This document shows positions 44,030-56,250 of a stretch of 57,098 nucleotides of DNA, piece by piece. Under the pieces are notes generated by a model that saw only the letters and a program-made list of their open reading frames with translations, ran no database searches and was not told the DNA's origin. The DNA comes from Welwitschia mirabilis (Eukaryota; Gnetophyta; Gnetopsida; Welwitschiales). The stretch covers positions 169,710,824-169,767,921 of the forward strand of contig JBOZIK010000001.1 of assembly GCA_051453625.1 (NCBI GenBank), written 5' to 3'. The position numbers and the translations under genes were made by a program. Every line of letters starts with the position of its first letter. The first letter of the stretch is position 1.

Positions 44030-44170
44030 GATGTGCAACTTAATTATTCCACTACTTAAAATAAGATGTTAGTAATTATCTTTGATCTTAAAATTTTTTT
44101 CCACTATCTTATTGATTATCCTAAAATTATCTTTACTGATCCTATTATTTTAAAATAAATTCTTAATAAG
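44030..44170 (+). pseudogene. Gypsy RNase H relic
   Basis: The frame has SLYDVQLNYSTT, then NKMLVIIFDLKIFFHYLIDY and IIFTDP, corresponding to Y-x-x-T-E-K-E-x-L-A-x-V-F-A-x-x-K-F-R-x-Y-L and V-x-T-D-H of retroelement RNase H. Catalytic Glu is replaced by Asn/Lys context here. It is broken downstream. Confidence 0.6.
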
Positions 44171-44669
44171 CCTTTAGCTAAACTTTATTTTATGTGTTAG
44201 GATTTAGTAATACAAAAATTTTAATGAAAGAGTAGAAAAGGAAAATCCTATTACCAATCATTTATATCATCTTTTCTTGCTTATTGATTCATCCAAAATT
44301 AATGAAAATTTTCCTAATAAAAGTTTATTTGTTGTTAATGTTTTTCCTTTCTATGCTAATATTACAATATCTAAATCTTATGGAAAACTTCCTATAAATA
44401 TGTATTATTTCGAGACAAATAAAATTCTATCTTGATAGCATAAATTATTATGGGAACTAGTAATTTTATTTAAATGTTGTGTGGATTAAATTTTTTTAAT
44501 GTGTGTACCCTAGGATGAAATGGTTAGTATCTTAGAATCTTATCATAATGAGCTATATGTATGGCGGTTACTTTAATGAAAAGAAAAGCACATCCAAAGA
44601 TTTAAATGCTAGCTTCTTTTAGTCTACTCTTTTTAGAGATGCTAATGAATTTTTTAGATATTGTAATAA

Positions 44670-45541
44670 ATGTCAATAGATGGGTAGTATTAGTAAAAGA
44701 ATCAAAATACCTCTTGAGCCTATCATTGTTTTTGAACCTTTTAATTTTTAGGGTATAAATTTCGTTGGACAACTTTCACCTTCCTTTAATAATTTATATA
44801 TTTTTATTTATGTAGATTATGATATTAAATAAGAATAAGCCAAAGCTTGTAGAGATTATGATGTATTATTAAATTATTGAAAGATCAAATTATTTCCCAT
44901 TTTGATCATCTTAAAGCCATCATTAGTGATCAATGAACCTATTTTTATAATAAACTATTTATAAATATTATTCTTAAATGTGGCATCACTCATAAGGTAG
45001 CTATTGCATATTATCCTTAAAGCAATGGCTAAATGAAAGTGACTAACCATGAACTAATTATAATTCTTTAAAAAGTGGTGAGTGCAAATATAAAAGATTA
45101 GTCTTTGGAGTTATCTAATGAATTATGAGCTTATTGTACAACTTATAAAACACCCATTGACATGGTGCTATAAAAAATTGTTCTTAGTAAACAATGTTTT
45201 TTTCTTATTGAGATAGAACATCAAGCGTTTAGTGCTATTCATAGACTTAATATTGATTTTAAAAAGTGTGCTAAAAAAAGAATGAATCAATTAAATGAAC
45301 TAGATGAAATCATAGTAAATGCTTATGTCAATCAAGTGGTTACTAAAAGGAAAATGAAATATTATCGTGATGAGATAATTCTTAGGAAAAATTTTGAAGT
45401 GGCCAATAAAGTTCTGCTTTATAATTCTTATTTGCATTTATTTCTTAGAAAATTAGAGTATATTAATATAAAAGATCCTAAAATTAATCATTTTCAAAGA
45501 GTAAAAGATCTAAAATCAAATTATTCATTGAGTAAAATTTA
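44670..45541 (+). pseudogene. Gypsy integrase, partly open
   Basis: GINFVGQLSPSFNNLYIFIY and VDYDIK match the G-x-D-F-M-G-P ... Y-I-L-V-x-V-D-Y core. HFDHLKAIISDQ*TYF, KCGITHKVAIAYYP*SNG* and H-E-L-I-I-I-L follow (S-D-x-G-x-H-F and Y-H-P-Q-x-N-G-Q blocks). The C-terminal part, 45282-45541, is open for 86 codons with RMNQLNELDEIIVNAY and KVLLYNSYLHLFLRKLEYI, strongly Athila/Tat-like. Integrase would insert the element's cDNA. Confidence 0.8.
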
Positions 45542-46251
45542 ATGTAGTTGAGATCTATTTTGATTTTTCTTTTAGATGTAAATGTGATAAAATATAAAAA
45601 ACTGAAACATGTGAAATTCTTTCTCTATTCTTGTTGTTACATAATAAACCTAAAAATGTTGGTACTTTTTGAGTGATGAAATAAGAGTTATGGATTTCAT
45701 GTAGTCACATTCAGGAGGGCTATGAGCTTTGAGGAGGACTTACTCCTATTTTTATTTTAAAATTTATCAACTTCAAAAATTAAAAAGAAAAAGAGAGAAA
45801 GAAAAAATAAAGAAAAAATACTGTTAAATTATTTTCTTTTGATAAATTATGGCTAAGGTATGTATTTTTCACCTAGAGTCCTACTTTTCACCTAATTGTG
45901 GAAATTAACTAGTTGTTTTATAGGTTATAGGGTAGTTTGAGCTTAATTTTTTTTATTACTTTTTCATATTAAAAATATCTACTACTATATTTTTTGAAAT
46001 CCATCTTAATAATTTTACTAACCAATATTACAATGCTAAAATTACATGTTAGATGGTGCTACAACATCATTATAGTGAATAGTTTAGGGTTTTTCATTAT
46101 AAAAACTTCATTTTTGTCCCTAAAACCTTATTTCTACTTTATTTTTCAAGACATAAGCTTTGGAGTTGCATGATAATCATATCAGTTGGTTAGTAAAGCT
46201 TTACCAAAATGGTAGTGAGTCCTATGTCAATGATTTTCTTTCGTACTCTCT

Positions 46252-46292
<41 letters not shown>

Positions 46293-46450
46293 TCACTCAC
46301 TCTCACTCACTCACTCACTCTCTCACACTCACACACACAAAATAAAATAAATAGGTTGTTTTTTATTATCCAATGAACACTGTATAATACAAACATAGAT
46401 TTTATAATAAAAGATAAAATAAATAAAAATTACAATAGGGTAAACACCTC
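45542..46450. other. Sequence after the integrase, with a microsatellite
   Basis: AT-rich; holds a purine run (45778-45825) that could be a polypurine tract for the gypsy element, but no 3' LTR is recognised after it. Contains the CT/CACT microsatellite at 46245-46339. Confidence 0.4.
46245..46339. repeat. Compound microsatellite (CT)n-(CACT)n-(CA)n
   Basis: About 17 CT units are followed by irregular CACT/CTCA units and CA units. A reading frame runs through it giving Ser-Leu and Thr-His repeats; this is a by-product of the repeat. Confidence 0.95.
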
Positions 46451-47379
46451 CTGCCGAGTTAACAACCTATTACAAACTATTTAACGTTTAACCTATTAAA
46501 ATGTATAAACAATAAAAGAGATAGTATATAAGTTCATAATTGACTTGTTAAAGAAAACTATAAGATTTATTAAAGAGGAAGTGATACCCATCTTCCATAC
46601 TTTTACTTCAATTTATCCCTATGCCAAAAGTGGTACATTTCACAAGTTTACTTGTTTGTTAGGACATCTTTGAATCCATTCAGTTCTATTGTGTTCTTCT
46701 TTGGGTTAATGGTGGTTCTTATCTGGGTGCCATAAAAGCACTAGACTTCTATGGGCTTTGACAATACCTTATCGATTTTCTCTTGGTTTAAGTTTAAGAA
46801 TACCATTAGTAGTCATTCCAATCCCTTACCCATTTAACTTCATCGTAGCCTTACTTTAAATAAAAATCCCTTGAGGCTACCTCATTTATCAATTTCTCCC
46901 TAGTATTGCTAGATGTTGATGAATTTAAGTCTTTCAAGAGCCATTATATCTTCCTTTATGTCTACTTTTTGTAGACATATAAAGTTCATGATTTTGAATT
47001 GTGTCTTTGCTTATTCTTTGTGTTGGTCCTAGGTTCATCATCAGTTATGTCTAATGATTTCAACTTGTTGTGTGGCCTTCTAAGAATCAAAATTATTCTT
47101 AAGCTAGTCTATTTTCTCTGATTCCTCCATTATCTTTGCTTCTACTTAGTCACTATGACCCTCTACTACTTTTTGATGTTCTAGTTGGAACTCTAGCTGA
47201 TTATTGAGGTTTTTCACAATAGGAAATTTAGGATTTATCCTTATTGTTATGGTTTTTTACCTCTTATTTATAATTTTATAAGACACCCTTATTCTACTAA
47301 GCCCTTTTATCTTAGTTGCTAATAGGTGTTTTTATCATCTATTTACTATTTTGATAGGCCTTGGACTTCGTCCTAGTTC

Positions 47380-47560
47380 TTTTGCATCTTGTGCCATCTC
47401 ACATTCGCAAAATCAACATTCCTCTATTCCTCCTTGAGTCAAAATGTTCTGATATAGTTTTTTTATTATGGATTTATCTTTCATGATTCTACATTTTTCA
47501 TGAATTCTAAGAGTTTCTTGATTAGCCCCAAGTATGTTCTTCTTACATTACCTTATAGTT
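47380..47560 (-). pseudogene. LINE-4 zf-RVT-like relic
   Basis: The minus-strand frame contains KKLYQNILTQGGIEEC*FCE followed by C-E-M-A-Q-D-A-K-E-L, resembling the L-x-R-R-G-I-x-x-x-C-x-x-C ... E-x-x-x-H pattern of zf-RVT. The histidine and last cysteine are not clear, so this is tentative. Confidence 0.4.
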
Positions 47561-48799
47561 TCTCCACAAAGAAAAATAGTAAGTTTAATTTCCTCCTTTT
47601 TTTAAGTGCTGACAAAAATTTAAAGTGTAGTCCCTTTAACTTTAAATGGTTAATTTCTTATGTGATCAAGCGATTGATAAATTTCATTGCCATTTTCCAT
47701 GGTGCTTATAATTTTTTGATGTATCTTTTTCCTTTTCTAGATGCCCTACAACCACAAAATTGGTTAGTGTCATTATCCATGAAAGGCTTGGTATATTAAT
47801 TCTCCTCCATCAAAATCCCTAATACATAAGAAATAACCTCAGGATTAATTAAAAAATTGCATATTCATACCATTGGTTTAGATTTAACTAAGGCCTTTTC
47901 TAAATGAGACGAGGATTCCTTTTAGCTTTAGAAAAAAATCCTAGCTCACCACTTCCACATAACTCTAGAATTCTATATTTTTCTTAAATATTTCTCCATC
48001 TATCAACTCAAATTATGCATGTTTGCTATTTCTTTCATTACTAATGCATAGGTAATCTTTTATTAGATGCTTCTCAAAATGGGTGTTGCATTCCATTCAA
48101 CTTTGGAGAAAATGTTACAATTCATTGTGAGCAAAAGAAAGTAAAGTGGGACCTTGACAAACTATTTTTTTGAGTCATGTGTTTGGATCTAATTTAAGTT
48201 GTTATTAAAGCCTCTTCAAACTTCTTGTACCAATGGACATTCTTAGAATAAATTTAATGTTGTTTCTTTTTATCCACATGTCATATAATTAGATGAGATC
48301 CTATAGCCTCTCTTCACTAAGTTATCTATTGATAACACTTTATTTTAATAATTAGCTATTTTAGAACTTCACATTTTCTCATAATTTCATAACATCATGT
48401 GTTTCTAAGTATTTTTTTTTGTATCATACTTCTTAATGAGGATGGGTTTAGTGCTTACTTGTTTCCCATCTATTACTCTTTTGTCATTCGCTAGGGATAG
48501 GTTTATATTGGCTTGAGCTAAGAGTTCTTACAAATGGTATATTATCTTATTAATATAATTATTTCTTAAGGAGAGTAAATTTCCTCTACTCCATTAACTA
48601 TTTTCTTTTAACTATATTCGAGCCAATTGTAGTTCTTTAATGTTATTTGATATTCTCCCTTTTAGAATTCTTGAGAAACAAAAGGGGATTTTTTCTTTCT
48701 AATATTATAGTTGTTAAGTCTTTTTAGTTCCTATCCATCCTCATATATCACTTCTTAGAAGAGGGAATGCCCCTATCTTAACTTTCATTTTTTATTTTT

Positions 48800-49466
48800 A
48801 CTCTTCAAAATTCAGATCTAGGGGGAATTTCTTTTTGCCTCGATCTTTTTATTAGATTCACTTGAGCTATAAATATAGCATCTTAAACATCTTGAAGACT
48901 CCACCTTCTTGATTTAAATGACTTAGCTATCTCTTCTCATGCAACTGTGTAAATCTTAATTCCTCCCTTGTCTTCTACCAAGATGAAGTTTTGAATGATT
49001 ATGTTCAAAATTGCCTTGACATTTTTAAGAAATACACTAATTGATATACTATATTTTTTCATTGTAGTAATTATGAAGTTGGATAATATTATTCTTCCTT
49101 TACTAGACAAAAGTATAATGTTCTAATTGTGGCATTTTTATACCATTTTATAGATGAGTTTCTTCTAAGTGTTGGTGCTACTTCAATAAAACATAAGAAT
49201 ACCAAGATAACCATCTATTTCATTTCCTCTCCTTATCTCTAGATTTATTTCTAATTCATTTTGAACACTAGTCCATGTATCCATAAAATAATCTCTAATT
49301 TTCTACTAACTAATTGACAAACTTGAGTTTTTAGAAAATGCGTTTATATTCTTTATGATAGTAGTAATTTATTGAATATTTACCTCTAAAAAACCATAGA
49401 ATCATCTGCAAAGTGATTACACATGGTGTTTATTCCTTTACCACCCTCTTTAACTATGTAATTGAA
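48800..49466 (-). pseudogene. LINE-4 reverse transcriptase, second half
   Basis: The minus-strand frame reads KGINTMCNHFADDSMVF with the catalytic box FADDS intact at 49395-49412. Downstream are NEIDGYLGILMFY (motif E), LLSSKGRIILSNFIITTM (thumb start) and a D-K-G-G-I-K-I block. This part begins exactly where the LTR element ends at 49467; the upstream half resumes at 53297. Few stops occur here. Confidence 0.8.
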
Positions 49467-49681
49467 TGGTTTTAATCAACCCTCATGGTGACATGAAAGC
49501 AACAATGGAGCAAAAGATTCAAACATTAATAATAACTATATATTTCATATTAGAATTGATGGGTTTAACTACACTAAAAATATAGTTCAAATAGGGAAAG
49601 ATGGGTAATGGAAGAAGAAAATTAGGAAGTAACTTTAACAACCACTTAATTGTAGAGTTTGACCACTAAAAGTATTTTACA
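49467..49681 (-). repeat. 3' LTR of the gag-only element
   Basis: It matches 53085-53296 (shared: caaacatta, tttcatatta, gggaaagatgggtaa/ggaaggacgggtaac, aacaacca-ttaattRtagag). TG and CA ends are intact on the minus strand. Confidence 0.75.
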
Positions 49682-50039
49682 AACTTTCTCTTAATGTTAA
49701 ATTTCAAAATATATGAGGAATTTAACATTACAATTGGTGGGACATGCCTTCAACATAGCATGATAAGACTTACAAAGGACGTTATGAGGGAAATGATGGA
49801 CATCACAAGGAATAGTAAGAAACTTCATAAAGGACAACAGAAGACTTCATAAGGAATAACAATGAACTTCATGAGGGACAATGAGAGACTTCATGTAAAA
49901 AGACAAGGAACATCTTAGAAGGATGGTATTTTTATTTTTTGTGATTCTTCTTGGTTTTCTTTTGTTTTTGGATGCTATTTAGTACCTAAAGTAATTTTCT
50001 TTAATTTTTCATTTAGAAGATATCAAGCATAATAAAAAT

Positions 50040-50570
50040 AGTTAATTGTAAAATGTTCTTTCTTCTTGTAGTAGAAACAGTATTCTTCACATCTAGAAGG
50101 TTGTCTTTTGTAGCTTATCAATGTTTCAACTTGTATTTCATTATGTTCCATTTTTCTAAATTGCTCAAGAAGGGTGAATATAGTGGCTTCAAGTGAGAAT
50201 GAAATATTCTTTTAATGTAAAGATAATGTGATCAAACTTGGATAAAAGGATTTTAAGAAAAATGGCATTAGCATCATCATCATTCATCTTAGAATTAATT
50301 GAGGAGGGTTGTGTTAACAATGATATGAAATGATTGATGTACTCAGGCATGCCTTTTCCTTCATTCATATTTAAGCCATAAAGTTGATTTTTTACCATCT
50401 ACTTAGCTTCTTAACCACTTACATTAAATAAATAATTCAAATTATTAAAATGTGCCTTTAAAGACTTACTTAAATTAAGATAATGCAAATAATTATCTTC
50501 AAGTGCAAGGCCAATTAAAGAAAGTTCTCTTTGATTGAACATCTCCTATTAAGAAACTTTGGATGCATCT
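50040..50570 (-). pseudogene. Copia-type gag with zinc knuckle relic
   Basis: Reading leftwards: QRELSLIGLALEDNYLHYL, LFNVSG, then an open 69-codon frame (50398-50189) with LYGLNMNEGKGMPEYINHFI and NAIFLKILLSKFDHIIFTLK, the retrotran_gag_2/UBN2-like pattern (L-x-x-L-K-M-x-E-G-x-x-x-x-x-H-I-x-x-F ... L-L-x-S-L-P). After it SRCEEYCFYYKKKEHFTIN is a zinc knuckle (C-F-x-C-x-x-x-G-H-F) that has lost a Cys (Tyr instead). It would coat element RNA. Confidence 0.7.
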
Positions 50571-50904
50571 ATGAGTCTTAAGAGCTTGAGCCTTTAAAAA
50601 AAATACCATGTATGTGTCTCTTCTAAGATTAACCCTTCTCTGAACATAATACTACCTTTGAAGGAATTAAATACCTCCTATAAGGTCCTCCCAGAAAATA
50701 TAATCTTTATTAAAAACATACCTTCAATAAGGCTAAGGGTTATACTATTAGGATTTTATATTACTAATTGATGTTAAACTAATATAATCTTTGTAGAATG
50801 AAATGTGATTTTACAGATGCAAGAAGCTAAAGTCCAATAACCAAAAGATAGTTAAAATTTGGACATGTTTTGATTAAAGTAACTTAATTTTCTAAGGACT
50901 TAAA

Positions 50905-51030
50905 CTAGGGGTCGACCAAATCTAGAAATACACATTTTGGACTACTTCATATAGGGTTAACCAGATCTTTATTGGATTGATCAGATCTAGAAATGCACTT
51001 TTTGAGCTTTTTCATATGGGGTTGACTAGA
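50905..51030. repeat. Subrepeats in the solo LTR U3 (about 72 bp unit)
   Basis: Repeats of gtcgaccaaatctagaaata and catatagggttaaccagat, each recurring once with changes (50912 and about 50980; 50949 and about 51012). Such subrepeats are usual in U3 regions and may hold promoter elements. Confidence 0.6.
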
Positions 51031-51533
51031 CTCATGTGGAGTCGATCGGACCTGGACAAAGGCAGTAAACCAGATTTCAGATGGGGGTGATCGGATCAAG
51101 TAACATGAGTTATTGGGATTTACCAGAGAAGAAAGGGATCAAATGGATCAAGTGATGTGAGTCACTCAGGTCAATTTTTCAAGGGGTTGACTAGTTAGAG
51201 TGAAAACAAAAATTTTCAAACATTTTTCTGACTATTATTTCATCTAATCTATCCATTGTAAATGCTAGAATTCTTTCCAACTATCTAATAGATATGTTTG
51301 AGGAAAACCTATTTAAAGAGGCTACACTCAAAAATACAAAAGATAGCTAAAACTAATTTTCAAAAATTAGATTGCACTCTTAATTTAAAAGGATTACCTT
51401 TGTAACTCCATTCTTTTCTTTCTTAGTACTTGCCTTTGTACTAAATCTGAGTAATAAGGATCCATTATTGGTACTTGCATTTAAGTGATCAAGAGCATAA
51501 AGACTTCATTCCCTTACTTAACCTTGAGTATTT

Positions 51534-51690
51534 TATGAAGGTACTTCATTCCATCACTTACCCTTGAGCATTTTATGAAGGTTAAGACTTAGCCTATAAA
51601 AGTTTGTTTTATGAAGGTTGATACTTAGCCTACAAAAGTTTGTTTTATGAAGGTTGAGGCTTAACCTATAAAAGTCCACTTTGTAAAGGT
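51534..51690. repeat. Minisatellite in the solo LTR (about 45 bp unit)
   Basis: Three to four copies of ttttatgaaggttgaNactt followed by agcctaYaaaagt, slightly diverged. They lie about 110 bases upstream of the putative TATA box. Confidence 0.8.
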
Positions 51691-53084
51691 TGAAGGTTAC
51701 CCTTAAAAACCTGGTGGATAGTAAAGTAACAAAGATCTGGAATAGTCTTAGTTATTAACTATCTTCCGAGAGTGGAGTAGGGTCTATCTCAAATCACTAT
51801 AAATCTTGTCTTGTGCATTACTTTAGTTTTGCTTTTAAGTTTGTTTTGTTATATGTTTTTATGTCATAATTTTTTTTCTTGGGTAGTAATAGTTGTTTAA
51901 ATTTTTTAAAGAAATCCTATTCACCCCCTCTCTAGGGTTCTAAATCCTACACATACCTTTTAAAACCTTTATTCATCCATATATGTTTTATGTTTTATAA
52001 GTACAAAAAGGCAATTATCATGCCTTACAAGCTTAAGGTAAATAGGTAATAAGGTCCATATATTTCAAACATTACAAAACAAAGCAATAAAATTATAATG
52101 ACATTAATAATAGAAATGATCTAATGTAGGGTATTCTCCTTTATTAGCTGTAACAAATCATTGTTCACAAGTTGTGTCCATAACCAAACTCTAAAAAGCA
52201 TAACAAGTGAGATGAAAATCTTTCTTAAGCTTGTGAATGATTATTAGAAAGAAATAAAATACAAGAGAGAAAATGATATTACAAGACATGCAATAGGGTC
52301 CTTTAAAAAGCCAATTTATTATAAAGGAGAAGGTAATAATGGATTATTAATGCCATTATTGAGAGCCATATTATGTTAGTGGCATAAATCCATGACAAAG
52401 AACTATAAACAAGGGAAAGGGATCAGTTTCCTTTTTAATTTTCTAAGATCTAATAAAGAAATCATGGGAATCGAATCTTATTACTAAAAGAAATGTTGTT
52501 AAGGAATTTGGAGGTGTGATCGATCAAGCTATTATCACTGGAAGTAAAGTTGACTATTCTCAAAAAATAAGCCTTGGTGATGAGATACATAGAGGATATG
52601 AAATAAAAAAATACTATAATTTAGGATTAATGAGTATTTTATGTTTTTGGATTTGATATACAACCTTTATAAGGGATGATGTGATCAAAATGAGAGACAC
52701 ACCAAAGAAGTTTTGCATTAGCTATATTATAAGGTCTATGATGCTATCAACTCCTACAATAATGAAGACCGACTAACTGACCCTAAACTAAGATGTCTTG
52801 AAGGCATTAAAGGCTGTAAGGAGAGCCAACAGAAGATGAAGTGGATCTTAGTGTCTTGTAATTCAAAGTTTTTGGAAATAAGTAGGATATTATGGCTAAT
52901 GAAAGAACAATAGATAATCTACCAAAAAAATAGTAGGAAAAGTCCCTCAGAATGCTTGTAATGATCATTCTTGATTTTAGAAGCCTTTTATAAATACTAC
53001 CAATAAAGTAAATGAAGAATTAAAGGATTAGAAGGGGTTGCTATTAAGCAAGATTCCCTTGAGTCCAAATTTTATACTAAATAA

Positions 53085-53296
53085 AGGGTTTCAACCAATC
53101 CTCGTGGCAATATGAAGGTAGTAATGAAGAAAAGATTCAAACATTAAACATATATTTATGTTTCATATTAGTATTAGGGGATAAATACCCTCAAAGTATA
53201 GTGGAATATGGAAGGACGGGTAACGGGAGAGGAAAATTAGAAAGTAATTTTAACAACCAATTAATTATAGAGTTTGACCATTAAAAATATCTAATA
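53085..53296 (-). repeat. 5' LTR of the gag-only element
   Basis: The partner of 49467-49681. On the minus strand it starts TATTAGATATT (TG lost) and is followed by the decayed tRNA-Met-type primer site. Its start interrupts the LINE-4 RT frame right after its motif B. Confidence 0.75.
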
Positions 53297-54400
53297 GTAA
53301 ACCTAAAAAACATCTAGCATAGTAATAAATAAGTAGTGGAGTGAGGGTTACCTTGCCTTAGCTCTCTCCCTACAATGAAAAACCATGTATGCCTTGGTTT
53401 ATTTGTAAGCTAAATTTTGTTATTTTTAACATTTTCATAATAAGACTAGTGAAATGGGGTGGTAAGCCTTTGGTTGTTAAAACAAGCTTTAAAAAATTGC
53501 ATGATACACTATCATAAATCTTAATAATATCTATCTGTACTAAATAAATGCTTTTATTATTCTTTTCTACTGATTAAAATAAACCATGATTAAAAATTAT
53601 CTGGTTAAGAATGGATCTATTCTTCAAAAATCTTGCTTGGTTTAGTCTTATTACTTGTTGGAGAAATGGGCAAATGCTAGTTACTAAAACTTTAGAGAAG
53701 AGTCTATAAATAATATTATAGATCCCTATTGATCCTAAATCTTAGACTTCATATGCCTCCTTCTATTGGAAATCATAATCACATGAGTGTCATTCTAAAT
53801 ATGAAGAACTAATCCTAATTTCATGGCTTTATTAAAGGCCTTTTCCACTGATTTTCCTACAATATTCTAGTATTTCTAGAAGAATTCAACTATCTAGCCA
53901 TGTGGTCTTGGGCTACAATTAAGTTTCATCTTTTTTAAAGCCTTCTAGACTTCACCATTTTTTAGTTTTCTAAGGCATTACCCCATTAGTAATTTGACTA
54001 GAAGGTTGAAAACTCCCTTTCTGTTTCTATTTTTCAATTCCACAATGCTTATAGGATTAAAAGAAATGCTTACTAAGCCTAGATCTTCTAATATGTTTTA
54101 TTATTTCAATATACATTCTTAATAATATTTGCCTTTCTTCTGTTGTTCATTAACTTAAAAAAGAATTTTGTATTTTTGTCTTCTTTCTTTAGCTAGTTAA
54201 CGTGCACTCTTCACCTCTAATAATTTTCTTCCTATTTCTGAATTTGACAAAGTTCTCACAGGTATTGTCATTCCTTATTATATAAGTAATCAATTTATTC
54301 CTACTTACTTTGAACTTTTCTTAAATTTTGCTTTAATGTTTTATTTTTAATGGAATTCTTCCCCATTTCCTTCCTCCATTCTTTAAGCCATTGCTTAAAA
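53297..54400 (-). pseudogene. LINE-4 pre-RT and reverse transcriptase, first half
   Basis: From right to left: LKKEDKNTKFFFKLMNNRR (pre-RT K-x-G-D-K-N-T-K-F-F block), IGIYNIIYRLFSKVLV (motif 2), NQARFLKNRSILNQII, LVQIDIIKIYDSVSCNFLK (motif A; Asp kept), NQGIHGF and then LRQGNPHSTTYLLL (motif B), where the insertion cuts the frame at 53297. A few stops and frame changes are present. Confidence 0.8.
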
Positions 54401-54544
54401 TTTCTTAAATTATCTTGTAAAGAATTTATGCTATCATCATATGTCTAGTCTTTCTCAATGAAGGTCATAATTTCTATTTCTTCTAACTAGCATTTTCAAA
54501 AGTAGAATGTGATTTTGCCTTCTATGTTTTATCAAAAATTGAAA

Positions 54545-55189
54545 AATGGGTTTGTGATCTGATGATCATCTACCTTTCCCTTCTAGAATTCAATTCCATT
54601 TTTCTAGTATTTCTAATGAGATAAAATCTCTATCAATTCTATACTGCATTCTTCTAGCCCTCCCTCCTTCTATTTAACTAGTAAACTAAACTCTTGTTAT
54701 AGGAAGGTTAATTAGCTATAGTTTTGCTATCATCTTTTTATTTTCTAGAACTCCATTTCCATTTTAACATCCTTATTTTACTTTCTCATCTAGTTGGACG
54801 GTTTGATTAAAATTCCCTATTAAAATAGAATTTTTGTTTTGTAGGTTATTACACAAGGAATTCCATAGCATGTTTTTTTCATTTTGGGTTTGGAGGCCCC
54901 AAGTATTTATCAAGTACTACTCCTAAATATAAATAATATGAAATCATTTTATCACTTTAATTATAGAATATCAAATATTTTTTCTTATTAATGTAGCTAA
55001 TTCTCATGTTTTGTATAGCTTGACATCCATTTCACTTGTCACTGTCTTCTTAAATTTACAAGGACCTCCCTTTTTGAAACTTGTTTTTTATTGAAGGCAT
55101 ATTATTCCTACATTCCTAATAATCTCACTTAAAGTTCTAAGCTTGGAGGCATCTTTCATGCCTCATATATTTCAACTAAGGATGTTCAT
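54545..55189 (-). pseudogene. LINE-4 endonuclease, broken
   Basis: It starts at 55189 with MNILS*NI*GM, the first endonuclease block, with TGA at the expected Trp and Arg. Then KLRTLSEIIRNVGIICLQ (Glu block), NSILIGNFNQTVQLDE (the G-D-F-N block; Asp is Asn here), GVLENKKMIAKLQLINL, and RMQYRIDRDFIS and SSDHKPIF (C-terminal D-R and S-D-H-x-P blocks). The final SDH motif is intact. Confidence 0.75.
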
Positions 55190-55849
55190 TAGTAATCTTT
55201 TTCTTTGACTATTTTCCATCTACTTCCAGAAGAGTCTTTTATAATCTATTGATTATATTATCAATTGCTTTTCTTTATCTTTATCTAGTATTGAAGGTCT
55301 TTTCTTTTTCCTATTCTCGATATCTTCTCTTCACTTAGATACTCCAAGTTAAATTTTAATTCATTAGATTCACTACTATTTAGAGGCAAAAATTTATTTA
55401 GATTACTAATCTTACTATTTCGTTCTTGTGTTTTTGCTTGTTTAAATGGGGCAAAATACTCTTTCTCCTTACCTATAGGTTCTTTTTTATGTTTTTCCTC
55501 CTTACTTGTCTTTGGATGGACTATAGTTTAAACTATTTTGCTTCATCTAACTCGTTGAAATCTTATTTTTACTTATTAAATATGCATACTTTAGTAGAAT
55601 TTATAAATTTTTTGTAAGTTCAATATTGGATTACTAAGCATCTTTATTTTTCATGTCCTTTCCTTACACACCTTCCATAGAAGATATATTTTATTTTAGA
55701 ATAGAATTTTCTTGAATGTTAAAAATCATTGTAGTGTGAACATGTATCTAACATATTCTCATATTTTACTTTAACCTTCTTTACTCTAAAATAATGTATT
55801 AGCTTAAACTTTAGTAGAGTTCTCATTAGTTCAATATCAATCCATGCCT

Positions 55850-56250
55850 AAAATCTGATTAGTATCATTTTTGTGCCACTTAGCATTATTAGGTTTAGTT
55901 TAATAACCTTCCTAAACTATCTTGTAGGATCTCTAAAAATTCTTGATTCCATAAGGCTAGACTTATACCTTTCAATTTAGCCCATATTAGGAGTCTCTAA
56001 AATATTTTATTAAAGTCTTTTCCGAGCCTTTATCTAGTTAGAACAAAACCTCTCACTCTGAAGAATTAAGATCCCTCTTATTATAAATTATTTAAATGCT
56101 ATTCCTATTCAAATTTAAATAAGATTAGCCCATCTGTTAGTGCTAGGACCTAAATAGGGCTTATCCCTATCCATTTTAGGGCATATATTTTCTTACTATG
56201 TCCATTCCAAAGTGAGTCTTGATGGACATTAAATATTATATAAGATTAAA
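55850..56250 (-). pseudogene. LINE-4 ORF1 relic (DUF4283-like)
   Basis: The minus-strand frame has FFRVRGFVLTR and then LLIWAKLKGISLALWNQEFL followed by E-I-L-Q-D-S-L-G-R-L-L, matching the DUF4283 core (W-x-x-L-x-x-L-P-L-x-x-W-x-x-x-x-L-x-x-I-x-x-x-x-G-x-x-L). Broken by stops. Confidence 0.6.

Larger units (their letters stand above)
40805..45541 (+). mobile_element. Athila/Tat-type Ty3-gypsy retrotransposon, internal region
   Basis: Gag, protease, RT, RNase H and integrase relics occur in the gypsy order on the plus strand, with Athila-like sequence features in gag (ELLDAILDEASKELEEM) and integrase (NQLNELDEIIVNAY). Short open frames alternate with stops, mainly Q or W to stop. No env-like region or 3' LTR was found after the integrase, so the element is probably truncated at its 3' side. 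Confidence 0.8.
50746..51951 (+). mobile_element. Solo copia-like LTR (SIRE/Maximus style) nested in the gag-only element
   Basis: The ends TATTAGGATTT and AAATCCTACA form an imperfect inverted terminal repeat (TG changed to TA at the start). Five-base flanks TATAC (50741-50745) and CATAC (51952-51956) are a near-perfect target duplication. Inside are CACTATAAATCTTG (TATA box, near 51800) and attcaccccctctctaggg near the end, both typical of SIRE-like copia LTRs. No internal region or second LTR is present, so the element was lost by LTR recombination. Confidence 0.75.
49467..53296 (-). mobile_element. Gag-only LTR retrotransposon (TR-GAG-like) inserted in LINE-4
   Basis: Direct repeats of 215 and 212 bp (49467-49681 and 53085-53296) are LTRs: on the minus strand the 3' LTR starts TGTAAAATAC after a purine tract (aagagaaag) and ends AAACCA. 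A decayed tRNA-Met-type primer site follows the 5' LTR (53065-53082, TTAGTATAAAATTTGGA on the minus strand). The internal region, minus a nested solo LTR, is about 2.2 kb and contains a copia-type gag but no pol. Such gag-only elements (TR-GAG) are described in plants. The target duplication is unclear (TTTAC and TTCAA). Confidence 0.65.

Noticed and set aside
46160-46345. Small frame with Ser-Leu and Thr-His repeats.
   Set aside because: It is a translation of the CT/CACT microsatellite.
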